Under the pieces are notes generated by a model. That model saw nothing but the letters and a program-made list of their open reading frames with translations, did no database searches and was not told where the DNA came from. 21,850 bases of DNA from a virus, in the IMG/VR virus record IMGVR_UViG_3300025305_000165, positions 1 through 21,850 of that record; one strand, given 5' to 3'. Shown piece after piece: positions 1 through 7,822 of this stretch. Both the position numbers and the translations under genes were made by a program. Numbering within the stretch: the first letter of the stretch is position 1; each line of letters opens with the position of its first letter.

Positions 1-1
1 C

Positions 2-2110
2 GGTGACGACGCAGGCATAGAATCATTTTCTTTTTCTTTCGAAGGCCAGGACTACGCGACGGCGGATAAAATTTTAGTTTGCAATGCTACATATTTTTTT
101 AAAACAGTATCCGATTTCATTGCGGAATTCAAGAAAGGTCGCTATAAGTATAGTTACTCTGATTTGGCGGCATATCCTGCCGGTAGAGCCCCTTTCGTCA
201 TCAAAGCGGTTGTCGGGTGGGAACCTCCTATAAATATTCAATCTATTGTGGGGCCGCTTAAAGCAAAGGAAATTGCTAAAGCTGCCAAATCTGCAAAGCT
301 AAGCATTTTCATGAATGTTGTTAATTTTAATTATGAAGTAAACGAAGACGGCTCTTTGAAAGTTTTTGTGGAATACAGGGGGTGGCTAAACAATGCTCTT
401 TCTAATTTGAACTTTGATATATTTTTAAGCCCCGCCTCCGGTGAGAATATAGATGAACTTAAGGTAGACGTGACAAAGTATCTACGTGATCAGATGAAAG
501 AGAAGGACAAGCGCAGCAAAAAGATAAAATTGATTTTCGGGGAGGAGGAGATCCGCAAGGGTATTGGCGCCGACACTTCCACCGGGACTCTTTCATCTAT
601 GGCAAAAACTATGTTTATGTCGGCCCTCGTCAGCGCGGGCGCCGGCGGGTCTGTTAACACGACGACGCTTGATAAGGCCGCCGAGGATTCCCTTGAATCG
701 TATGTCGCAAAACGTGGACCCCGCTATAACACTAATGCCCAAACCGCCGCCGCGCAAAAAGAGAATGATGATTTTATTACAGAAGTCGCTCGACAGTTGC
801 ATCGTCAAGTTAATAGTTTACTTGAACAAGGGCAACTTGTAAATCATGATGGGCTGCTTGAAGAAATATTTAAAGAGGATTTCGTGCATAAGGTGACCAT
901 ACCGAAGAGCAGCATAGTACATTATCAGACTAAAAGTGTGAATAAAAGACTCACCCCTTCTCTTAGAAAAACGGACAAAATAATGGATAAAGATATCTCT
1001 GGGTTTACGGTACAATCTCTTAAAACGTCAGAACAACAAAAAATTGGAGATAACTTGATAAGCGCGACGAATAAAACTTTTAGGAACAGATCACGAAACA
1101 TAGATTCAAAAAGGGGCACTTTCCCCGAAGCAGGGGGGTTTGAAGGTCGATTTGGAGAGGGTGGTTCTTATAACATTCATTTTGTCACCTTTGGCGCCAT
1201 TCTGAACGCGGTCCTAAAAAGAGTTTATAGCCCGAGATCAATAATTAAAAACCCACTCTTAAAAAAATTTAAAGTAATTGTAGGACCGGCGTTTACAGAT
1301 TCACCGAGCAGTCCATTTAATGATGATACTATGTCGATTGCGGATTTGCCGGTGTCATTAGACTTATTTACTTACTGGTACCTAACCGAAATTATGGAAA
1401 GCGGGAAGGTCACTTATGGTGTTGGCAATTTTATTCAAAGCATGTTGAACTCCCTCGTGTTGCCGGCAATGGGAGCGGCTTGCCTAGACGACGAGGCGGG
1501 GGACCTCTATACGATCAAGGGGCAAGTATACAATAGTAGTTCTAGGGATACGCTGAAAAAAGGGAAGAGGTACGCAGCGATGAACATAAAATTGAAGGAA
1601 AGTATTAATACTAAAGTTCAAAATCTTACTTCTTATTATTATTTGTACATTGATTCCAAAACTACTTCAAAAGCCGTAGATAAGTTCAAAGCGGAGCTAA
1701 AATCTGGCAAGATTATACAACTTGGCACCGGATACAATAGAGGACTAACAAGAACAATTAAATTCAAAGGCAACGATATCCCATATTTTCAAGAAGCAGC
1801 GGACGCAATGTTAAACGAGAATGACAGCGAAAGCTCTGCAAGAAGGATGTTAAAATTTCACAATGCTGAAATTGAACTATTCGGCAATACGATATTCTAC
1901 CCAGGGATGATTGTGTATATCGCTCCCAACTTCCCCGGCATCAGAACACCTTTTGGGAACCCAGTAGGGTCCACCACGAGTCCCAAAAAAATCGCTTCTG
2001 CTCTTGGCATAGGAGGATATTATGTTGTTACGAAGGTAAAGAGCAGCATAGACCCAGCAGGGGGTTTTAAAACAACATTGACAGCTAATTATGAGGCAGG
2101 AGTGTCTTAA
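2..2110 (+). CDS. Virion structural protein, possible baseplate-hub-like (5' end outside window)
   Basis: The reading frame is open from the first bases of the window to TAA at 2108-2110, so the gene starts upstream. A TTG at 164 is the first nominal start inside the window, but the frame before it reads as normal protein (for example FEGQDYATADKILV), so I treat it as internal. At least 702 residues are encoded. The C-terminal part (GMIVYIAP, then GIGGYYVVTKV and a closing TTLTANYEA strand) resembles the C-terminal beta domain of phage hub/gpD-like proteins; a middle segment is rich in Ala, Gly and charged residues. No enzymatic motif is visible. The next gene overlaps its end, so the two are probably translationally coupled. 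The structural role is inferred from context and from weak pattern recall; baseplate hub is the best guess, another tail protein is the alternative. Confidence 0.5.
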   Translation, partial: GDDAGIESFSFSFEGQDYATADKILVCNATYFFKTVSDFIAEFKKGRYKYSYSDLAAYPAGRAPFVIKAVVGWEPPINIQSIVGPLKAKEIAKAAKSAKLSIFMNVVNFNYEVNEDGSLKVFVEYRGWLNNALSNLNFDIFLSPASGENIDELKVDVTKYLRDQMKEKDKRSKKIKLIFGEEEIRKGIGADTSTGTLSSMAKTMFMSALVSAGAGGSVNTTTLDKAAEDSLESYVAKRGPRYNTNAQTAAAQKENDDFITEVARQLHRQVNSLLEQGQLVNHDGLLEEIFKEDFVHKVTIPKSSIVHYQTKSVNKRLTPSLRKTDKIMDKDISGFTVQSLKTSEQQKIGDNLISATNKTFRNRSRNIDSKRGTFPEAGGFEGRFGEGGSYNIHFVTFGAILNAVLKRVYSPRSIIKNPLLKKFKVIVGPAFTDSPSSPFNDDTMSIADLPVSLDLFTYWYLTEIMESGKVTYGVGNFIQSMLNSLVLPAMGAACLDDEAGDLYTIKGQVYNSSSRDTLKKGKRYAAMNIKLKESINTKVQNLTSYYYLYIDSKTTSKAVDKFKAELKSGKIIQLGTGYNRGLTRTIKFKGNDIPYFQEAADAMLNENDSESSARRMLKFHNAEIELFGNTIFYPGMIVYIAPNFPGIRTPFGNPVGSTTSPKKIASALGIGGYYVVTKVKSSIDPAGGFKTTLTANYEAGVS

Positions 2111-2111
2111 T

Positions 2112-3344
2112 GTGGTTGATATAAAATCAAAGATGTATAAGGACGGGATGAAGGCAGGAAGTGCTTTCTTCTCTAGACAAAATGAAGAAATGGAATATCT
2201 ATTCAATAGAGATACGGATAACGTTTCTTCAATATGGGGAATTTACAGATTTTATGGCCTTGTTGACTTTAATTTCGACACAGTAAACTTAGTCGGGTCT
2301 TATCAGGACAACCTTGATAATGGATTTCTGGCCTTGACTAGTGATGGGCCAACTCCTGTATTTGTGCCAAGATTTGTTAAAAATGCGTTTGATTCCATGA
2401 CAATTTATTATAATGTAGCGAAGCAACATAACAAGGTTAGTTCTAGAGCGAATGCTTTAGTGGATTTGAATATCAAAAGAGGTTATATTAATATTACTAA
2501 TTCTCATGAAAATCACATGCAAATTTATTTTGATGCCCTCACCGAATACCTTAATTCGCGGGGGCTTATTGATAAAATAAAAGATTTTAATGAGTTTATG
2601 ACTCATTTTGCCGATTTTTCGTATCAGGTTGCTGAAGAAATACCAATAACAAGGACCGGCTTCACACGAAGTGTTTACGCGAACCCTGTCAATGGAGGCC
2701 TTGCTCTGGAAATAGAGAGCATTGATAAAGCGAATGAAGGGAGAAAAGTTAATGACTTTTATCAAAATCCGAATTTCGCTATGTTTTCAAATGTCGCTAA
2801 ACATTTTGGATTTGTAATAGATCGCGATGTTCCATGGAGGCTTATCGCAGATATCTCCTCCCCTCGAATGCATAAATTCATGAATGCAAATGATATTACT
2901 AAAGAGAGTCTTTTTGATAAGTGGTACACTAAAACGTCCCTGCTGGACCTTGATTTATTAATCAAGCATGCGGCTACATTTTATAACCATTACGTCATAA
3001 GAACCCCGCAGACAACCCGCCCTGAAGTGGTTTTTAATAATAATTGCGCCAAAAACAGCGCTTATTTCGGTGCCGCATCACCGGGGACTCTTAAGATAAA
3101 GAAATTTAAAAGATCCCTTGTTAATACCGCGAATGCAACGTCTAACTATGGACAAAAGGCATGGGTTAAGTTATATTTTAGATTAAGATTGATAGAAGAA
3201 GATATAAAAATATCGGAGACAGAGATTAGCTCACTGTTGACATCGATTTTCGCACGCAGCAAAAAGAATAATTCTATTGACATGATCCTTGCTTCCTTCT
3301 ATAGTGATCTTGAAGTAAAAAGAAGGATGGACGTAAAGGTCTAG
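2112..3344 (+). CDS. Putative virion structural protein of unknown function
   Basis: About 410 residues, no signal peptide or membrane segment, rich in Asn, Phe and Tyr, with no recognisable catalytic motif. I chose GTG at 2112 because AGGAG at 2098-2102 sits 9 bases upstream; the longer ATG at 2091 lies within the previous gene and has no ribosome-binding site. With either start it abuts or overlaps the preceding structural gene, suggesting one late transcription unit. A segment around GFVIDRDVPWRLIADI is the most distinctive part and looks like a conserved core, but I cannot name the family. The last 70 bases also carry the promoter for the next gene. It could be a tail or baseplate component; the function is not known from sequence. 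Confidence 0.55.
   Translation: MVDIKSKMYKDGMKAGSAFFSRQNEEMEYLFNRDTDNVSSIWGIYRFYGLVDFNFDTVNLVGSYQDNLDNGFLALTSDGPTPVFVPRFVKNAFDSMTIYYNVAKQHNKVSSRANALVDLNIKRGYINITNSHENHMQIYFDALTEYLNSRGLIDKIKDFNEFMTHFADFSYQVAEEIPITRTGFTRSVYANPVNGGLALEIESIDKANEGRKVNDFYQNPNFAMFSNVAKHFGFVIDRDVPWRLIADISSPRMHKFMNANDITKESLFDKWYTKTSLLDLDLLIKHAATFYNHYVIRTPQTTRPEVVFNNNCAKNSAYFGAASPGTLKIKKFKRSLVNTANATSNYGQKAWVKLYFRLRLIEEDIKISETEISSLLTSIFARSKKNNSIDMILASFYSDLEVKRRMDVKV
3277..3305 (+). promoter_or_regulatory. Sigma70-type promoter for the DNA polymerase A gene
   Basis: TTGACA at 3277-3282, exactly 17 bases, then TATAGT at 3300-3305. It lies inside the end of the upstream structural gene, about 40 bases before the polymerase start codon, so the transcript would have a leader of roughly 34 bases. 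The same -35/-10 pair with the same spacer recurs at 8764-8792 and nearly so at 5377-5405 and 15989-16017, which makes chance unlikely. Confidence 0.7.
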
Positions 3345-3345
3345 T

Positions 3346-4530
3346 ATGCTATTCCAAACGCTTGACGACAAAAACCAGTGTGTTGCGGTCTACTCGGAAG
3401 GTTCTCTCAATCTTGAGGATATTCCTGCTGGCCTCACTAAAACTTGGAATTATGCCCCTTATGTTTCCGGGGATGTAGAATACGCTAATTTATATTGCGT
3501 AGGATGCTCTTTAGATGATGTCTGCCCGCCTCGTTTGAAAGATAGGTGGGAGAGCATCAATAAGAAGTTAAAAGCCTTCCGGCGCTCATTTGGGATAGCT
3601 CTCGTTGATATGAATAATCTTTGCTTTTTTGATCTAGTTCAAGATCGGTTTTTGCTTGAATATTGCGATGTAAAGAACCAGATCACGCAGCATGTATTTG
3701 ACAACTACGAGAAGCCAAACAATTATGATTTCTTGCGAGACCTTACTGCTGTTTTACACGATATTAGATATCGAAAATTAAATATCGATATCAATGGGGT
3801 AAAGAAAATTTTTGCCAAGCCAAAGACTCGCGCGTTCCTTAAGAAGATCAATGTACTTTCGCCCTATATCAATTATGATATTGTAGGAACACGAACAGGG
3901 AGATTAACTACCAAGAAGGATTCGTTCCCTATTCTAACGATTGATAAGGATTTTAGGTCTGTCATCAAACCAAACAACGATCTCTTCATTGAATTAGATT
4001 TTAATGCTGCAGAACTGCGCACGGCCCTAGCTCTATCAGGGGTTGAGCAACCAGATCAAGATATTCACGAATGGATAGCTAAAGAAGTGTTCACCTCTGA
4101 CGAGACCCGTGATGAGATTAAGAAAAAAGTCTTTGCATGGCTATATAACCCTGTTGCGAAGAACGATACTCTAGAGCGAGTATTCCATAGAACTAAGATT
4201 ACGGATAAATATTTTAATGGCCAAGAAGTTATCACCCCCTTTGATCGACGAATTGAAGTAGATACCAGACGCGCGTTCAATTATATTGTGCAGAGCACTA
4301 CAAGCGATCTGTTCTTGCGGGTGATGATAAAAGTAGCGAACGTTTTGAAAGAGAAGAAGTCTTATGTGGCCTTCTCAGTACACGACTCGTTGGTTATCGA
4401 TTTTAGCATGGAGGATAAACATCTTCTTAATGAGATTGTCGAAGCGTTTTCAGGTACTGATTTGGCAAAATTCAAAATAAACATGAGCGTGGGTAAGAAT
4501 TACGGCTCCATGAAGACAAAGAGGCTATAA
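3346..4530 (+). CDS. polA: Family A DNA polymerase, minimal polymerase-only form
   Basis: A 394-residue family A (Pol I-like) polymerase. Motif A is seen as ELDFNAAELR with catalytic Asp218 and Glu223; upstream is the TxTGRL-type segment (residues about 182-187). The O-helix motif B keeps the spacing R255-K259-F263-Y267, matching E. coli Arg754/Lys758/Phe762/Tyr766, although the Gly after the Tyr is replaced by Asn. Motif C is SVHDS with His346-Asp347. The N-terminal about 130 residues are too short for a normal 3'-5' exonuclease domain and show no DxE motif, so proofreading is probably absent; there is no 5' nuclease domain, which is encoded separately at 7797. It starts one base after the previous stop and its stop overlaps the next ATG. 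A full C-family replicase is also present downstream, so gap filling or primer replacement is a plausible role. Confidence 0.9.
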   Translation: MLFQTLDDKNQCVAVYSEGSLNLEDIPAGLTKTWNYAPYVSGDVEYANLYCVGCSLDDVCPPRLKDRWESINKKLKAFRRSFGIALVDMNNLCFFDLVQDRFLLEYCDVKNQITQHVFDNYEKPNNYDFLRDLTAVLHDIRYRKLNIDINGVKKIFAKPKTRAFLKKINVLSPYINYDIVGTRTGRLTTKKDSFPILTIDKDFRSVIKPNNDLFIELDFNAAELRTALALSGVEQPDQDIHEWIAKEVFTSDETRDEIKKKVFAWLYNPVAKNDTLERVFHRTKITDKYFNGQEVITPFDRRIEVDTRRAFNYIVQSTTSDLFLRVMIKVANVLKEKKSYVAFSVHDSLVIDFSMEDKHLLNEIVEAFSGTDLAKFKINMSVGKNYGSMKTKRL

Positions 4531-5375
4531 TGGAAACAGTTATTGGGTTAGGAGACGCTGGATGCGCGATTGCGGAATGCTTCGGTGTATACCCACAATA
4601 TGATGTATATAAAATAAACTCTAAAAAGAGCAATGAAGAGAATTATCTTTATATCACTCCTCAAAAAACACATGAAGACTACGAAGCAAAAACAAGATTA
4701 AAAAAAGCATTTTTTGAGAAAATAAGTGGACCCATTCTCTTCGTTATAGGAGGATCGGGAGATATCTCCGGTGCTGTCTTGCGGATTCTGGAAAAGTTGA
4801 AAGCTCATCCTATCCATGTATTATATGTGAAGCCGGACACCTCTTTGTTATCGGAGACCAAAGAAAAGCAGCATAACGTAGTATTCAATGTTCTACAGCA
4901 ATACGCGAGATCGGCGCTTTTAGAGAGATTATATATTATAGAAAACTCAAAAATAGAACAGGCTCTTGGCGACGTCCCGGTTATTGGGTATCACGAGAAA
5001 ATAAATCAATTGTTGGTTTCCACAATCCATATGCTCAACGTTTGCCGAAATACGGAACCAGTGATAAACACGTTTGGAGAATCCCTTGATATATGCAGGA
5101 TTTCTTCTATCGGCCTGGTTGATATTAATAGCGGGAATACGAAGTATTTTTATGATCTCGAATACCCTAGGGAGGTCGTCCTTTATTACGCCATTAACAA
5201 CGAACGGCTGAAGACTGATGGGACACTCCTTCGTAAATTAACTACTGCGGTCAAAGAAAAAAATGATGAAAATTTACGTGCATCATTCGGGGTTTATCCT
5301 ACTGAATATGAACAGGATTACGCCTACTGTCTGGCCCATTGCTCATATATCCAGGAACAAAAAATTGGTTTATAG
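4530..5375 (+). CDS. Divergent FtsZ/tubulin-superfamily-like protein
   Basis: 281 residues. I see an N-terminal strand plus glycine loop VIGLGDAG (residues 4-11, T1-like), then a strand and loop FVIGGSGDISG (about 71-81) in the position of the tubulin GGGTGTG signature (T4). It continues as FtsZ does: helix, strand VLYVKP, a long helix, strand LYIIEN (like FtsZ ITIPN), a helix, and INTFGES at 179-185 where FtsZ has its T7 loop. The C-terminal part (SIGLVDIN to ASFGVYP and YCLAHCSYI) follows the order of the FtsZ C-terminal domain. The T7 acidic residues (NxDxxD) are not kept: the aligned positions are Phe182 and Ser185. At 281 residues it is shorter than FtsZ (about 380). It overlaps the polA stop by one base, so it is in the replication operon. 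GTP binding and filament formation are inferred; an unrelated Rossmann-like protein remains possible. Confidence 0.5.
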   Translation: METVIGLGDAGCAIAECFGVYPQYDVYKINSKKSNEENYLYITPQKTHEDYEAKTRLKKAFFEKISGPILFVIGGSGDISGAVLRILEKLKAHPIHVLYVKPDTSLLSETKEKQHNVVFNVLQQYARSALLERLYIIENSKIEQALGDVPVIGYHEKINQLLVSTIHMLNVCRNTEPVINTFGESLDICRISSIGLVDINSGNTKYFYDLEYPREVVLYYAINNERLKTDGTLLRKLTTAVKEKNDENLRASFGVYPTEYEQDYAYCLAHCSYIQEQKIGL

Positions 5376-5376
5376 C

Positions 5377-5405
5377 TTTACAAATCAATTTGTATAGGCT
5401 ATAGT
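5377..5405 (+). promoter_or_regulatory. Sigma70-type promoter for the ssb gene
   Basis: TTTACA at 5377-5382, 17 bases, TATAGT at 5400-5405, in the 100-base gap before the SSB gene. A start near 5412 would give a leader of about 64 bases. It shares its spacer length and -10 hexamer with the promoters at 3277 and 8764. Confidence 0.65.
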
Positions 5406-5420
5406 ATACCCACAATTGAG

Positions 5421-5444
5421 ATGGTTGGAAAATTTGCTAACCAT
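5421..5444 (+). promoter_or_regulatory. Leader hairpin upstream of ssb, candidate translational operator
   Basis: ATGGTTGG (5421-5428) can pair with CTAACCAT (5437-5444), 8 base pairs including one G-U, around an AT-rich 8-base loop. It lies in the predicted 5' leader about 30 bases before a strong Shine-Dalgarno (AAGGAG near 5463) and the ATG at 5476. In phage T4 the gene 32 leader contains an autoregulatory RNA structure; a similar role here is an inference. The left arm also opens a 12-codon frame ending in TGA at 5457-5459, without a convincing ribosome-binding site. Confidence 0.35.
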
Positions 5445-5475
5445 ACTCTATCCCGTTGATTAAAAGGAGTTTATC

Positions 5476-6228
5476 ATGGGTATCGATATGTCTAAAATGA
5501 AAGAGAAGTTGGCGACCTTGAACCGCAAGGGCAGCGACAAGAATAACTTTTGGCGACCGAAGGATGGCGAGCAAACAATTCGTATTGTTCCCACGCCTGA
5601 TGGTGATCCATTTAAGGAGTTTTGGTTCCACTATAATCTTGGGAACAACACCCCGTTTTTGAGCCCGAAGAAGAACTATGGAGATGAGTGCCCTCTTGAC
5701 GATTTCGTCCGCACCCTCTATAAGCAGGGAGATCCGGATAGCGTTAAGATGGCGAAGAATCTTAGCGCTAGGCAACGCTTTTTCGCTCCGGTCCTTGTGA
5801 GAGGGGAGGAAGAGCAAGGTGTACGCATTTGGGGATTCGGGCGGACCGCATATCAGGAACTGCTGAATTTAGTTCTCAATCCTGATTATGGCGATATCAC
5901 TGATGTTGACAACGGAACAGATTTGGTTATTTCCTATGGGAAGCCCACAGGGGCGCAATTTCCGCAGACTACCATCACTCCTCGCCGACGCACTTCTCCA
6001 TTGGTAGAAGACAGCGACGAGGCTGGGCGTCTTTTGGATGCAATTCCGGATGTGACAACTATTTTTGAGCGGCCAACTCCCGAAGATGTCGGGAAGATGC
6101 TTCATGACTATATGACTAGCATCGATGAAGAATTGTCTGAGGCAGCGACCTCTAACACGACTGAGGCCACCCTCACTAGTGAAGACAATTCTGTCGATAG
6201 TGCCTTTAATGAGCTAGTAAACTCATAG
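5476..6228 (+). CDS. Single-stranded DNA-binding protein, T4 gp32-like
   Basis: 250 residues. The N-terminal region is Lys/Arg-rich (KMKEKLATLNRKG), as in the cooperative-binding tip of gp32-type proteins. A core OB-fold region follows, with the typical run GEQTIRIVPTPDG, FWFHYNLG, CPLDDFVRTLYKQGD and RIWGFGRTAY. The last about 50 residues are strongly acidic with Ser/Thr (SIDEELSEA to the end), the usual partner-recruiting tail. T4 gp32 has a structural zinc site; here only one Cys is obvious in the core, so zinc is probably absent. The gene has its own promoter, a long leader, a good ribosome-binding site and a codon choice leaning to AAG, AAC and CGC, consistent with high expression. It would coat single strands for the helicase, polymerases and RecA encoded nearby. 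Confidence 0.88.
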   Translation: MGIDMSKMKEKLATLNRKGSDKNNFWRPKDGEQTIRIVPTPDGDPFKEFWFHYNLGNNTPFLSPKKNYGDECPLDDFVRTLYKQGDPDSVKMAKNLSARQRFFAPVLVRGEEEQGVRIWGFGRTAYQELLNLVLNPDYGDITDVDNGTDLVISYGKPTGAQFPQTTITPRRRTSPLVEDSDEAGRLLDAIPDVTTIFERPTPEDVGKMLHDYMTSIDEELSEAATSNTTEATLTSEDNSVDSAFNELVNS

Positions 6229-6235
6229 GCAGCTT

Positions 6236-6287
6236 GGCAACACGAGATGTTTTGCTGGCCCCCCTCGGCTTTACATCTCGTGTTGCC
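6236..6287 (+). terminator. Perfect 15-bp hairpin downstream of ssb
   Basis: Positions 6236-6250 and 6273-6287 are exact reverse complements (15 bases each) around a 22-base loop rich in C. It fills most of the 84-base gap between ssb and recA. The right arm is followed by CCTTTACC and not by a clean T run, so it is not a textbook intrinsic terminator. It may act as a partial terminator, or as a 3' stabilising or processing structure that lets ssb mRNA accumulate above recA mRNA. Confidence 0.5.
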
Positions 6288-6312
6288 CCTTTACCATAAT
6301 TAGGATTTTACA

Positions 6313-7437
6313 ATGCCAAGGCGCAGCAAAAAAGAAGCTAATAGCGATTTAGGTCGATTAAGTATGGATGAAATGCGTAAAATTATTAATCGCAAAGCAG
6401 GATACGATCTGGCCTACAATTTGACACAAGATAACCCAACCCAAGTAGCGGGTTGGATACCAACCGGCTCTAGATGGCTGGACTCAATCATCTGCAAAGG
6501 CAGGATGGCGGGAATACCGATAGGTAAAATTACAGAGATTGCCGGGTTGGAATCCACGGGAAAATCATATGTTGCGGCTATGATCGCGGCAAACGCCCAG
6601 AAGCAAGATATAGATGTTATTTATTTTGACTCGGAATCGGCGATAGACCCGGAGTTCTTGTCAAAGGCTGGGTGCGATTTAGAAAAAGTGCTCTATATCC
6701 AAGCGGAGAGTGTGGAGTTCGTGCTTGAGACCATAGAAGAGTTGTTGGGTAGCAACCAAAACAAAATGTTGTTTATCTGGGACAGCCTCGCTCTGACCCC
6801 GGCAGTTACTGATATCGAGGGGGATTTCAATCCACTCTCGTCTATGGCCGTAAAACCTCGTATTCTGTCTAAGGGCATGGCAAAATTAACTATACCGCTT
6901 GCCAACGCGAAGGCCACGTTCCTGGTCCTGAACCAGCTTAAGACCAATATTACGTCTAATGTGGCTGAAGCGATGACTACTCCTTATTTCACACCGGGAG
7001 GAAAGGCCATGCACTACGCATATGACTTGCGCATATGGCTAACTGGGCGCAAGTCTAAAGCTTCGTTTGTAAAAGACGACAACGGCTTTAGAATTGGTTC
7101 GGAAGTCAAAGCAAAGCTTGAGAAATCCAAGTTTGGAACTCAAGCTCGTGAATGTACTTTTAAGATCCTGTGGGGCGATGAAGTGAGAGTACAGGATGAG
7201 GAAAGTTGGCTTGAGGCCATCAAATCTTCTGAGCATTTCGCCTCTAGGGGGCCGTGGTATTCGATTTCGTATGGCGACGGCACCGAAGAAAAGTTTCAGT
7301 CTGCTGGCTGGAATGAAAAACTAAAAGACGATAAGTTTAAGAATCGCGTTCTTGAGATCATGGAAGAAGAAATTATTCTTAAGTTCCACAATAGAACAGG
7401 AGACGCCGCAGACTTTTATAATGTTGATGCACAGTAA
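6313..7437 (+). CDS. recA: RecA/UvsX-type recombinase
   Basis: 374 residues. Walker A is GLESTGKS (residues 78-85, Lys84), the catalytic Glu segment is FDSESAIDP (Glu108, aligned with E. coli RecA Glu96) and Walker B is LFIWDS (Asp157). A Gln/Asn strand LVLNQLK follows, equivalent to the RecA NQ motif that senses ATP. The N-terminus is a short basic helix, as expected for filament contacts. The length is close to bacterial RecA (about 350) and to T4 UvsX (about 390). It would load on SSB-coated DNA for strand exchange and recombination-dependent replication. It follows ssb across the hairpin at 6236-6287 and I find no consensus promoter of its own, so it is probably read through from the ssb promoter. 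Confidence 0.92.
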   Translation: MPRRSKKEANSDLGRLSMDEMRKIINRKAGYDLAYNLTQDNPTQVAGWIPTGSRWLDSIICKGRMAGIPIGKITEIAGLESTGKSYVAAMIAANAQKQDIDVIYFDSESAIDPEFLSKAGCDLEKVLYIQAESVEFVLETIEELLGSNQNKMLFIWDSLALTPAVTDIEGDFNPLSSMAVKPRILSKGMAKLTIPLANAKATFLVLNQLKTNITSNVAEAMTTPYFTPGGKAMHYAYDLRIWLTGRKSKASFVKDDNGFRIGSEVKAKLEKSKFGTQARECTFKILWGDEVRVQDEESWLEAIKSSEHFASRGPWYSISYGDGTEEKFQSAGWNEKLKDDKFKNRVLEIMEEEIILKFHNRTGDAADFYNVDAQ

Positions 7438-7486
7438 GTGAGGCTCTAATCGGACTCCGGACTACTTATACCTAGAGGCCAAATAT

Positions 7487-7822
7487 ATGTTTTTAAAGGG
7501 TAAAGTTAGAGAAGTTGTTTTAGAGGCTCTGCAATATGACGCTTATAAAGCGGAAGTGTCTATAAAGTCTAGTAAAGATCGCAACATCACTGAAATCCTT
7601 GACGAAATGAGAGCCTTATGCGGAGTCACTATTGTCAATATTTCATCACCATCAAAAAGTCTTAGCGAGACATCGGAGATCACAATATGCACCCTCAAAT
7701 TCTTCTTAACGAATCCAAGTTTAAAGCTTCATTTAAACAAGCTTGCTTTATCTGCGAAGAAGATCGAAGGGACTTTGGCGTTCAAGGTGTTGCGAGTTGA
7801 AAAAATACAAGGTAAAGACTAA
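7487..7822 (+). CDS. Small protein of unknown function, possible ferredoxin-like fold
   Basis: 111 residues, no signal peptide or membrane segment. I do not recognise the family. The order of predicted elements reads strand (YKAEVSIKS), helix (ITEILDEMRAL), strand (GVTIVNIS), strand (ITICTLKFFL), helix (LKLHLNKLALSAKKI), strand (LAFKVLRVEKI), i.e. beta-alpha-beta-beta-alpha-beta, compatible with a ferredoxin-like fold. This is an eyeballed prediction. It lies between recA and the flap exonuclease; its last 26 bases overlap the exonuclease start chosen here, so they are probably translationally coupled. AGAGG at 7474-7478 precedes ATG 7487. A recombination or replication accessory role is suggested only by context. 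Confidence 0.6.
   Translation: MFLKGKVREVVLEALQYDAYKAEVSIKSSKDRNITEILDEMRALCGVTIVNISSPSKSLSETSEITICTLKFFLTNPSLKLHLNKLALSAKKIEGTLAFKVLRVEKIQGKD

Noticed and set aside
564-842. Plus-strand 92-codon frame inside the first structural gene
   Set aside because: Pro/Arg/Leu-rich shadow of the Ala/Gly-rich region of the true frame.
2078-2083. TTGACA near the end of the first structural gene
   Set aside because: No acceptable -10 lies 16-18 bases downstream (AGTGTC region).
164-2110. TTG at 164 as start of the first gene
   Set aside because: The same frame is open back to base 2 and encodes protein-like sequence, so the gene is truncated by the window edge.
5421-5459. 12-codon leader peptide before ssb
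   Set aside because: No good ribosome-binding site and composition is unremarkable; kept only as a note on the leader hairpin.
6270-6300. TTTACA and CATAAT before recA as a promoter
   Set aside because: Spacing is 19 bases and the -35 overlaps the hairpin right arm; too weak compared with the four exact-spacing promoters.
7743-7796. ATG at 7743 as start of the exonuclease
   Set aside because: It would overlap the previous gene by 80 bases, has no ribosome-binding site and adds an Arg/Cys-rich stretch that looks like out-of-frame translation.
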